Source: Alphaproteobacteria bacterium (lineage in GTDB: Bacteria > Pseudomonadota > Alphaproteobacteria > Caulobacterales > Caulobacteraceae). Taken from it: 10,224 bases of DNA. The position numbers and the translations under genes were made by a program. The notes below the pieces were generated by a model, which saw nothing but the letters and a program-made list of their open reading frames with translations, had not been told where the DNA came from and did no database searches. Within the stretch, counting starts at the first letter, position 1; every line of letters starts with the position of its first letter. Below, in pieces: positions 1 through 5,421 of this stretch. The stretch lies in assembly GCA_018895795.1 (NCBI GenBank), contig JAHINZ010000292.1, forward strand, positions 1 to 10,224. The letters are read 5' to 3'.

Positions 1-1
1 C

Positions 2-283
2 ATCGTCTCGCATCTCGGCCTGGTGCGCGGGATCACGGTCCGCTCGCGCAGCGTGATCGGTAATATCGGCGGGTCGATCCAGTCGATCTTCGGCGGCAAC
101 CTCTCAATCTACACGAGCCTGGCCGAGACGGCTCGCAAGGAGGCCTATGATCTGCTGGTGGCTCATGCGGAGGAACTGGGCGCCAACGCGATCTTGGCCA
201 TGCGCTACGACGCCAATGAGATCATGGAGGGCATCACCGAGGTTTTGGCCTATGGCACGGCGGTGAAGGTCGAGCGCCTCTAG
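2..283 (+). CDS. YbjQ/UPF0145-family protein, 5' end outside window
   Basis: The reading frame is open from base 2 to a TAG at 281-283 and gives 93 visible residues. It resembles the C-terminal part of YbjQ/UPF0145 proteins (PF01906, called a putative heavy-metal-binding domain): an I-V-x-H-L-G-L-V-R-G start, then VIGNIGGSIQSIFGGNLSIY, an A-R-x-E-A helix, the conserved E-E-L-G-A-N-A-I segment and the closing G-T-A-V strand. Family members are about 100-110 residues, so only some ten residues are missing. The GTG at 23 is an internal codon, because family similarity continues upstream of it. The biochemical role of the family is not settled; these are small cytoplasmic beta-rich oligomers. Its stop lies 2 bases before the next ATG, so it is probably the first visible gene of a three-gene plus-strand operon. 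Confidence 0.85.
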   Translation: MVSHLGLVRGITVRSRSVIGNIGGSIQSIFGGNLSIYTSLAETARKEAYDLLVAHAEELGANAILAMRYDANEIMEGITEVLAYGTAVKVERL

Positions 284-285
284 CC

Positions 286-825
286 ATGAGCCCGCATATC
301 GCTCTTCTTCGCGCCGTCAATGTGGGCGGCCGCAAGGTCCTGAAGGACGACCTGCTGGGTCTGGCCGGGGACCTGGGCTTCGACGAGGCCAAGACCCTGC
401 TGGCCAGCGGCAACCTGGTGCTGTGGGGCGAGGCCGAGGGCGGCGCGGCGCTGGAGAAGCGCCTTGAGGACGGCCTTGAAGCGCGGATGGGCCTGCGGAC
501 CGACTTCATGGTCCGCTCGCCCGCCGAGCTGGCGGCGATCATCGCCGGCAATCCCTACACCGCTCAGGCGCAGGACCACCCCAGTCACCTGGTGGTCAAT
601 TTTCTGAAGAGTCCGATTTCCGCGGAGGACGTCGGGGTCCTGCGCGCGGCGATCACCGGTCCCGAGACCTTCGAAGCGCGGACGCTTGAGCTCTATGTCG
701 ACTTTCCCATCAGCATCGCCGACTCGGTGCTGGATCGCGACTGGAAGAAGACCAAGCGCTCGCCGGTCGGCACCACCCGCAACTGGAACACGGTGCTGAA
801 GCTGGCCCAGATGGTCGGACTGTGA
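286..825 (+). CDS. DUF1697 family protein
   Basis: This 179-residue protein has the DUF1697 (PF08002) pattern. The N-terminal LLRAVNVGG segment is at residues 7-15 and is followed by the K-D-D-L helix. The central S-G-N-L-V-L strand is near 41-46, and E-R/K-x-L-x-x-G-L-E-A spans about 55-66. The C-terminal part, around W-K-K-T-K-R-S-P-V-G-T-T-R-N-W-N-T, contains the characteristic T-x-R-N-W-x-T motif. Length matches the family (about 175-185). No signal peptide or membrane segment is seen, so it is probably cytoplasmic. The enzymatic function of DUF1697 proteins is unknown to me. The ATG lies 2 bases after the YbjQ stop, and its TGA overlaps the GTG start of the next gene (GTGA), consistent with one mRNA and translational coupling. 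Confidence 0.9.
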   Translation: MSPHIALLRAVNVGGRKVLKDDLLGLAGDLGFDEAKTLLASGNLVLWGEAEGGAALEKRLEDGLEARMGLRTDFMVRSPAELAAIIAGNPYTAQAQDHPSHLVVNFLKSPISAEDVGVLRAAITGPETFEARTLELYVDFPISIADSVLDRDWKKTKRSPVGTTRNWNTVLKLAQMVGL

Positions 826-1223
826 GTCTCGATCTGGACGGTTCAGACTGGGTCCATCACGGCAAGGTGCGGGCCCGCGAGGCGAGCGGCGAACTCACCC
901 TGGTGGTCGACGGCCTGACCACCCAGGGCAAGTACTACAAGCCGCTGATCTACGAGTTCTTCCGCAAGGTCTGGCGCGGCGCGCGGCCGGCCTGGGGCGA
1001 GTTCGAGGTCGACATCTTCATGGAGTATGTCGGCGAACCGCCGTGGATGGACCTGGACAATCTGGCCAAGGCTCTACTGGACTCGATCAAGGGCTACGCC
1101 TTCCACGACGACGCCCAGGTCGGCCGGCTGCTGGTCGAGCGCCGGCCGGGGGATCGCGAGCGGATCATTATCCTCGTGCGAAAGCGCGAGTCAGGCCTTT
1201 TGCGGCGGACGCTCGAAGGCTGA
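822..1223 (+). CDS. RusA-like Holliday junction resolvase family protein
   Basis: This 133-residue protein starts at a GTG that overlaps the preceding stop by four bases. The diagnostic region is residues 76-100: M-D-L-D-N-L-A-K-A-L-L-D-S-I-K-G, then F-H-D-D-A-Q-V. This matches the RusA-superfamily metal-binding signature: Asp77 and Asp79, Asn80, Lys83, Asp87 and the later Asp96/Asp97 pair. E. coli RusA (120 residues) uses three such aspartates to bind Mg2+ and cut four-way DNA junctions. The N-terminal strands (residues 13-31) and F-E-V-D-I-F fit the RusA fold. E. coli rusA is a prophage gene; here no phage genes are nearby, so this looks like a chromosomal branch of the family whose substrate may differ. 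The last 33 bases overlap the convergent DUF5367 gene. Confidence 0.8.
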   Translation: MSLDLDGSDWVHHGKVRAREASGELTLVVDGLTTQGKYYKPLIYEFFRKVWRGARPAWGEFEVDIFMEYVGEPPWMDLDNLAKALLDSIKGYAFHDDAQVGRLLVERRPGDRERIIILVRKRESGLLRRTLEG

Positions 1224-1577
1224 GGCGGCCAGGGCGGTGAACAGCACCGCCAGGAAGGCGCCGTAGCGACCCAGGCTGACCGGGTCGGCCGATGGCATCA
1301 GAGTCTGGAACTGGCCGATCACCAGGGCGCTGCCGATCAGGCCCGGCGCGATGAAGGCCAGCATCGGCAACATCCGCTTGCCACGACGCACGTGACGAAG
1401 CCGCGCGGTGACGTGAAAGACGAAGGTTCCGAACGCCGCCGCCAGGAAGGCGTTGATGGCGTAGAACCAGAAGGCGCTCTCGAGAACGCCGCCGCCGAAG
1501 GCCGCATAAAACAAGGTCGCGGCGGCCCATGCGCCAAGGCCCGCGCCGCCAAACACCAAACCGTCTTGTTTTGACAC
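1191..1577 (-). CDS. DUF5367-like small integral membrane protein
   Basis: The frame gives 128 residues from a GTG at 1577-1575. I chose this start because GGGAGGGG lies five bases upstream (AT-A-A-A spacer). The TTG five codons earlier sits inside that ribosome-binding sequence. Hydrophobic stretches, numbered from GTG, are at about 8-28, 35-56, 70-90 and 103-119, which gives four predicted membrane helices. A basic loop, R-H-V-R-R-G-K-R, lies between helices 2 and 3. Length and helix layout fit DUF5367; this assignment is from memory and moderate. No catalytic motif is visible and the function is unknown. It is on the same strand as the serine hydrolase and starts 63 bases after that gene's stop. 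Its 3' end overlaps the RusA-like gene tail to tail by 33 bases. Confidence 0.7.
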   Translation of the reverse strand: MSKQDGLVFGGAGLGAWAAATLFYAAFGGGVLESAFWFYAINAFLAAAFGTFVFHVTARLRHVRRGKRMLPMLAFIAPGLIGSALVIGQFQTLMPSADPVSLGRYGAFLAVLFTALAASAFERPPQKA

Positions 1578-1640
1578 TTTATCCCCTCCCAAGGACTTCC
1601 CTTGAGAGAACGGTGCAATTTCAGCGCCGTACGGCGGGCC

Positions 1641-3770
1641 TCAGCTGCTCCAGGGCAACAAGAAGTTCCACATCGCCAGCAGCACGGCCAGGACGGCGTA
1701 AAGCAGGGCGGTGAAGGTGAAGGCCAGCTTACGCAGCGTGGTCCAGCTGTCGACCCGGCGACCGCCGCGCCAGACCACGGGCGCCATGACCAGGGTCACC
1801 GCGGTCAGAGCGCTGGCTACCAGGGCGCAGGCCGAGGCGGTCACCAGCCAGCCGCTGGGCCAACCAAAGAAAACCGCTGAGATGTCATTGGACTTGGAGG
1901 CGAAAATGCCCACGCCGCCCAGCGAAATCAGCCAAAGGGCCGCCTGGGTCGTCTGCAGCAGGTTGGCGCGGGTCTGGGTCGGTGTCTGACGGGTCTCGCG
2001 GCGATCGCGCATAAACACGCCCGCCAGGGTGGCGATGGCGGCCAGGGCGGACAGGGACACGACCCAGATCAGCAGCCCAGAGCCGAGCGGGAAGCGGATA
2101 CGTTCGAAGGCGGAAAAGCCGCTGGGCGGATAGAAGCGCGTCGCGCGGCCGTCAACGGTTTCGAAGACCACGACCTTGGGGCCGTCGGCGGCCTGGAAGA
2201 CGCCCGGCTTGTCGGTGGTGTTCCACAGGGTGGGCTTGCCGTCGATCAGGATGGCCAGCTGGCCGTCCGGCGTGACCCGCACCTGGGCCACGCGGATCAC
2301 GCGCCCGACGAAGGCTTCCAGCCCATGATAGGCGCGGCGCGTGCTCAGATAGTCGCCTTCGTAGATCCTGGCCGCCTCGGCGGTCAGCGGGTGGATCACC
2401 GGCACGGCGGGTCGCGGCGCGTAGAAGCGTTCGATGATCGCTGACGGCGCCACGCCGGGCAGGTCCGCGCCGGAGTCGGTGTTTTCGGCGATGAAGATGC
2501 CCAGGCCCAACTCTGGAACCACGACCATGTTGGAATGGAACCACAGGGTGTCGCCCTCGTGGCCGAAGCCACGCCGACCGCCGGGCAGGGCGATGTCCTG
2601 GAAGCCGGCGTTCCAGCCCGCGGCGTCCGGCGTCGGGCGATACATTGTCGTGCGGAACGCCTGGGCGGTGCGCGGGGAATAGATCGTCTTGCCGTCCAGG
2701 GTTCCGTCGCCCAGCAGCAGCATCATGTAGCGGGCCATGTCGGCGGCCGTCGACGAGGCGCCGCCGGCCGGGGCGATCTGGCCGGTCATCTCGGGCAGTT
2801 GCTCGCGCAGGCCCAACTGCGTCCAGCGGAAACCGGCGGAGCGCTCGGCGGCGAGCGCGGGCGACATCGGCGCCGGCAGATCGTCGCGCCACGGTCGGGC
2901 GTCGCGGAAGGTGGTGTGGGTCATGCCGGCCGGGAAAAGGATCTCGTCCGCCATCAACTGTTCGAAAGGCTTGCCTGTGACGTTGGACACCGCCGCCCCC
3001 GCCAGGGCCGCGCCATAGTTGGAATAGGCCGGCAGAGCGCCGGGCTCGCGCACCCGCTTGGGACGCTCCTGACGCAGATATTCATTCAGCGGGCGCACCC
3101 GGCGCCAGTCCCGTTCGAACAACTGGCCCATGGCCCGGTCCTCGAACCCCGCCGTGTGGGTCATCAGGTCACGAAGCCGCACGGGGGCCTTGTCCTTGCC
3201 CCGCACCTGAAGCGGCTCGGGCAGGTACAGATTGACCGGACCGTCCAGCCGCATCCGGCCGGCCTCGATCTCGTTCATCAGGGCGATCCAGGTGAAGGTC
3301 TTGGAAATCGAGGCGATGCGGAACAGCGTCTTGTCCGGATCGACCGCGCGGCGCTCTTTCAGGCTGGCGACGCCATAGCCCTTTTTCAGTACGACCTGGC
3401 CGTTCTGGACGACCGCGATCGTCGCGCCGGCGATGTGATCCTCGGTCATGCTGCGGCGGATCAGGCCGTCGACAAAGGCCTCCAGCTCGCCGGCGGGCAA
3501 GGGCGTGACGCCCCGGACAGCCAGAGGCGTATTGATCGCGGCCGGCGCCGGGGCCGCGGCGGTAGCCGGCCGCGCGCGCGTGGCCGTTGGGCGAATCGGG
3601 CGGCGCTTCAGGCTCTTATAGGGCAGGGCCGCGTCTGGAAGCGCCTGGGCGGACGCCGAGGCGCCGGCCGAAGACGGAGTCGAATCCTGCGCCTGGGCGT
3701 GGCCCGCGAAGGTCAGAAAGGCGATCATGACCGCCGCCAGGGCGGATCTGGACGAAAGGCGCGACGTCAA
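1641..3770 (-). CDS. Exported serine beta-lactamase-like hydrolase with C-terminal membrane domain
   Basis: This 709-residue protein begins at a TTG (3770-3768). The frame is open upstream to 4019, but that part overlaps the thioesterase gene, is Arg/Pro-rich without family character, and lies before AGAGGT, a good ribosome-binding site six bases from the TTG. Residues 1-27 are a signal peptide ending A-Q-A. A Ser/Ala/Pro-rich linker leads to a class C beta-lactamase/DD-peptidase-type domain (PF00144, about 92-447). Visible active-site motifs are S154-I-S-K157 (SxxK), Y249-S-N251 (YxN) and H404-E-G406 in the place of KTG. After a beta-rich region come four hydrophobic helices near 565-586, 608-625, 640-664 and 681-703. 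The enzyme domain should be periplasmic and anchored by its C-terminus. An HxG third motif is common in peptidases and esterases of this family, so antibiotic hydrolysis should not be assumed. Confidence 0.88.
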   Translation of the reverse strand: MTSRLSSRSALAAVMIAFLTFAGHAQAQDSTPSSAGASASAQALPDAALPYKSLKRRPIRPTATRARPATAAAPAPAAINTPLAVRGVTPLPAGELEAFVDGLIRRSMTEDHIAGATIAVVQNGQVVLKKGYGVASLKERRAVDPDKTLFRIASISKTFTWIALMNEIEAGRMRLDGPVNLYLPEPLQVRGKDKAPVRLRDLMTHTAGFEDRAMGQLFERDWRRVRPLNEYLRQERPKRVREPGALPAYSNYGAALAGAAVSNVTGKPFEQLMADEILFPAGMTHTTFRDARPWRDDLPAPMSPALAAERSAGFRWTQLGLREQLPEMTGQIAPAGGASSTAADMARYMMLLLGDGTLDGKTIYSPRTAQAFRTTMYRPTPDAAGWNAGFQDIALPGGRRGFGHEGDTLWFHSNMVVVPELGLGIFIAENTDSGADLPGVAPSAIIERFYAPRPAVPVIHPLTAEAARIYEGDYLSTRRAYHGLEAFVGRVIRVAQVRVTPDGQLAILIDGKPTLWNTTDKPGVFQAADGPKVVVFETVDGRATRFYPPSGFSAFERIRFPLGSGLLIWVVSLSALAAIATLAGVFMRDRRETRQTPTQTRANLLQTTQAALWLISLGGVGIFASKSNDISAVFFGWPSGWLVTASACALVASALTAVTLVMAPVVWRGGRRVDSWTTLRKLAFTFTALLYAVLAVLLAMWNFLLPWSS

Positions 3771-3912
3771 GGACCGACCTCTAAGGCTGAACAGGGTTTC
3801 AGCCGGAGTTCTAGGGCGCCTCGCCCCGGGTTCAAAGGGCGGCGTGTCCGATCCGCGTCTATTCCTGAATGCGCCCCGGCGGCGCCCAGCGGCGGGCTCG
3901 CGGCAAGGCAAA

Positions 3913-3938
3913 GGTCGGCGCGACGGGGCGCGCCGACC
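3913..3938 (-). terminator. Perfect 10-bp-stem hairpin just after the thioesterase stop
   Basis: GGTCGGCGCG and CGCGCCGACC form a perfect inverted repeat around a 6-base loop, beginning 4 bases downstream of the thioesterase TAG on the minus strand. Only a short T tract follows (TTTGCCTT). It therefore looks like a GC-strong intrinsic terminator of the sspB-thioesterase transcript with a weak U tract. It separates that unit from the serine hydrolase gene. The remaining bases up to 3770 hold no clear promoter match that I can identify. Confidence 0.6.
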
Positions 3939-3942
3939 GGCG

Positions 3943-4413
3943 CTATGTCTTGAACCGCGCGAAGGGCGTCGGAATGGCCGTGCCGGAGGCCTTGGCCAAC
4001 AGCCGGCCCTCGCCGTCATAGAGCTCGCCTTCGGTGAAGCAGACGGTCTTGCCCCACTTCACCACCCGGCCGACGCCGCGAAGGGCGCCCGGCAAGGCCG
4101 GGCGCAGGAAACTGGTCTTCATCTCCAGCGTCGGCACGACATGGGTCATGCCCGAGCTGATCATGCCGGCCACCGACATGCATTCATCCAGCATGGCGCA
4201 GACATAGCCGCCCTGGATCTGGCCCATCGGATTGCACAGCAGATCGGCGCGCGCCTCGAACCCGACCTCGACCTCGCGATCGGCCTGACGCACGGCCAGG
4301 AGCTGAAAGCCCAGGGTCCGCGACCCTGAGGGCGCGTTCTTGGACGCGCGGAAGCGTTCGAGGATCGCCTCGTCGGTCAGAACCTGAGGCGCGTCCGCCG
4401 CGACGTCGCTCAC
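3943..4413 (-). CDS. PaaI-type hotdog-fold thioesterase
   Basis: This 156-residue protein starts at a GTG and ends with TAG. The core carries the PaaI/4HBT signature: N61-P-M-G-Q-I-Q67-G-G-Y-V-C-A-M-L-D76. In this family the Asn, the G-G turn and the helix Asp lie at the active site. The usual His before GG is Gln here. The later T-L-E-M-K-T-S-F-L-R-P strand, the G-R-V-V-K-W-G-K strand and the L-A-K-A-S-G-T-A end are also typical. Family members hydrolyse acyl-CoA thioesters, often aromatic ones, as tetramers in the cytoplasm; the substrate cannot be read from sequence. The GTG lies 3 bases after the sspB stop. A GGAAGAAG sequence within the sspB end provides the ribosome-binding site, so the two genes are probably cotranscribed and coupled. 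Confidence 0.85.
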   Translation of the reverse strand: MSDVAADAPQVLTDEAILERFRASKNAPSGSRTLGFQLLAVRQADREVEVGFEARADLLCNPMGQIQGGYVCAMLDECMSVAGMISSGMTHVVPTLEMKTSFLRPALPGALRGVGRVVKWGKTVCFTEGELYDGEGRLLAKASGTAIPTPFARFKT

Positions 4414-4416
4414 CCG

Positions 4417-4899
4417 CTACTTCTTCCGGAACTGGTCGAGGGAAATGATCTTGGGCGCTTCGTCGCCGCTGGTCTCGGCGGCGGGCTCGGGCTCGGGCTC
4501 GACGGTCGGTTCCGGCGGAACGATATCCGGGGCCTCGAACTGCAGGGCGAACTGCACCGACGGGTCATAGAAACGGGTCACGGCGGCGTAGGGCACCGAC
4601 AGGCGCTTGGGCGAGCCGCCGAACTTCAGGGTCACCGAAAAGAAGGTCTCGCCGGGCGCCAGATCCCAGTACTGGTGCTGCAGGATAATGGTCATCTCGT
4701 CGGGATACTTGCCCAACAGATCCTGGGGGCCCGAGACGCCGGCCGCCTGGGTCTTGAAGGTGATGTACAGATGATGCGGCTCGGGCAGGCCGCCCGGCGC
4801 CGCCGCCTTGCGAAGGGCCGCCTTCACGACGCCGCGCAGGGCGTCCTGGGCCATGGCCTCGTATTGCATAAGGTCTTCAGGCGGGTTGGTTGGGGCCAT
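4417..4899 (-). CDS. sspB: SspB family ClpXP adaptor
   Basis: SspB binds ssrA-tagged proteins and delivers them to the ClpXP protease. The 160-residue product starts MAPTNPPEDLMQYEAMAQDA and continues with the segments H-H-L-Y-I-T-F-K-T, Y-P-D-E-M-T-I-I-L-Q-H-Q-Y-W-D-L, F-F-S-V-T-L-K-F-G-G and V-P-Y-A-A-V-T-R-F-Y-D-P-S-V-Q-F. I recognise these as the alpha-proteobacterial SspB of Caulobacter. An acidic Pro/Glu linker (about 125-146) leads to the C-terminal P-K-I-I-S-L-D-Q-F-R-K-K, the position of the ClpX-binding peptide. I prefer the ATG at 4899; the frame extends upstream to 4992, but those 31 residues lack family character and run over the probable promoter. No strong ribosome-binding site is seen. 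The tmRNA gene lies just upstream on the same strand, and a thioesterase gene follows after 3 bases. Confidence 0.95.
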   Translation of the reverse strand: MAPTNPPEDLMQYEAMAQDALRGVVKAALRKAAAPGGLPEPHHLYITFKTQAAGVSGPQDLLGKYPDEMTIILQHQYWDLAPGETFFSVTLKFGGSPKRLSVPYAAVTRFYDPSVQFALQFEAPDIVPPEPTVEPEPEPAAETSGDEAPKIISLDQFRKK

Positions 4900-4937
4900 G
4901 CGGTCCGTCAAGAACTGGGAACTGAAACAAGATCGCC

Positions 4938-4965
4938 AGCCTAGCGCGTCACGGCCCTCCGGCAA
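4938..4965 (-). promoter_or_regulatory. Candidate promoter for sspB
   Basis: On the minus strand, TTGCCG (4965-4960) and TAGGCT (4943-4938) are separated by 16 bases, a plausible sigma-70-type pair. Initiation would fall near 4931, about 30 bases before the sspB ATG. The -10 region also reads GCTAGGCT, which partly matches the GCTANAWC form described for Caulobacter housekeeping promoters. This is a weak match-based call. Confidence 0.35.
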
Positions 4966-5011
4966 AGGTGCGCAAACCTTCGGTTGACCCACAAATTTTA
5001 TCGGCAGGGTT

Positions 5012-5040
5012 AAGCGGAGGGATTCTGTTGGCGGGCTCCC
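5012..5040 (-). repeat. Direct repeat copy 1 (distal, 29 bp)
   Basis: This copy matches 5090-5118 at 27 of 29 positions with a constant offset of 78 bases; the two differences are transitions. On the minus strand it can form GGGGGA...TCCCTCC around the conserved core G-C-C-A-A-C-A-G-A-A. The inner 3-bp stem is broken here (CCG opposite CAG), unlike copy 2. It lies downstream of the ssrA gene. Confidence 0.85.
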
Positions 5041-5072
5041 CCATGCCCTCTCAAGAAAGAGAGGCGGGAGCC
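5034..5072. repeat. Two-part inverted repeat between the direct repeats
   Basis: GGCTCCC (5034-5040) pairs with GGGAGCC (5066-5072). Inside it CCTCTC (5047-5052) pairs with GAGAGG (5059-5064) around AAGAAA. The two perfect stems stack with a small internal loop and could fold in RNA of either strand. No U tract follows on the minus strand, so it is not a standard intrinsic terminator. It may protect or process the ssrA 3' end. Confidence 0.6.
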
Positions 5073-5089
5073 TCGGCTGCCACGGTGGA

Positions 5090-5118
5090 AAGTGGAGGGA
5101 TTCTGTTGGCAGGCTCCC
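5090..5118 (-). repeat. Direct repeat copy 2, within the ssrA 3' region
   Basis: This is the second copy of the 29-bp repeat. On the minus strand, GGAGGGA (5121-5115) pairs perfectly with TCCCTCC (5100-5094). Inside, CTG pairs with CAG around a CCAA loop. In addition, CCTGCC (5113-5108) can pair with the upstream GGCGGG (5131-5126) with one G-U, which would make a pseudoknot. This suggests the copy is a structured 3' domain of the tmRNA coding piece. Confidence 0.7.
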
Positions 5119-5417
5119 TCCGGGCCCCGCCTAAGGATCTGAACCCCTAGGACTTAAGGCGCGAATTCGTTAGCACCGCATTACGCGGCGATAGCGAACT
5201 CTTCAGCGAAGTTATCGTTCGCAGTTAGTTTAGCGGCCCGATACGGTGAGCCACGCCGAGAGAAAGCATTACACCTTTACACGTCTGTCGATGCTGATCG
5301 GCCCCATGCGGTCCCATGATAACTTGGGAGAGATTGGTGGAGCCGCCGGGAATCGCACCCGGGTCCAGTCCGCTTATTACGTGCGCGTTTATCCCCATAG
5401 TCCGGCCGAGACCGGAC
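5094..5417 (-). ncRNA. ssrA: tmRNA, circularly permuted two-piece gene
   Basis: tmRNA rescues ribosomes stalled on broken mRNA and adds a degradation tag. Order along the minus strand is permuted, as in alphaproteobacteria: acceptor piece, spacer, coding piece. The acceptor piece has a T arm CCGGG-TGCGATT-CCCGG (5362-5346), acceptor strand CGGCTCC, discriminator A and an encoded CCA ending at 5335. A 29-base spacer (5334-5306) is removed, and the coding piece begins GGGGCCG at 5305. The two acceptor strands form 7 bp with G-U at the third pair, the alanine identity element. A further helix joins the pieces: ACGTGT (5284-5279) with GCACGT (5384-5379). The tag frame is 5222-5181, followed by a hairpin at 5151-5130 and the 5121-5094 stem. 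Both outer ends are estimates; a 6-bp hairpin (5417-5400) sits at the expected 5' end. Confidence 0.93.
5181..5222 (-). CDS. tmRNA tag reading frame
   Basis: This is the tag-encoding segment inside the tmRNA, not an independent gene. Thirteen codons, GCG to GCG, then TAA encode ANDNFAEEFAIAA. With the alanine carried by tmRNA itself the full tag is AANDNFAEEFAIAA. The C. crescentus tag, as I recall it, has Val in place of this Ile. The terminal A-A is the ClpX recognition end and the N-terminal part is the expected SspB-binding part. The resume codon follows C-T-A-A-A-C-T-A-A-C-T in the tmRNA. Confidence 0.95.
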   Translation of the reverse strand, partial: ANDNFAEEFAIAA

Positions 5418-5421
5418 ACAT

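Noticed and set aside
1625..1636. 12-bp palindrome CGCCGTACGGCG after the serine hydrolase stop
   Set aside because: Perfect, but short, single-copy in the window and lacking a loop or T tract; no support for an operator or terminator.
2535..3953. 472-codon plus-strand open frame
   Set aside because: Antisense to the serine hydrolase gene, whose minus-strand frame carries clear SxxK, YxN and HxG motifs.
3771..4019. N-terminal extension of the serine hydrolase to an upstream start
   Set aside because: It overlaps the thioesterase gene and the hairpin at 3913-3938, is Arg/Pro-rich, and puts 83 residues before a normal signal peptide.
5012..5118. CRISPR-like or att-site reading of the direct repeat pair
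   Set aside because: Only two copies, a 49-base gap that is itself an inverted repeat, and no cas, integrase or phage genes nearby; an integration scar stays only a hypothesis.
4968..5150. 60-codon plus-strand frame with a repeated S-G-G-I-L-L-A-G-S
   Set aside because: The peptide repeat is only the translation of the 29-bp direct DNA repeat; the frame runs antisense through the end of ssrA.
5335..5400. A tRNA gene suggested by the T arm and CCA
   Set aside because: There is no anticodon arm; the T arm and CCA belong to the acceptor piece of the permuted tmRNA.
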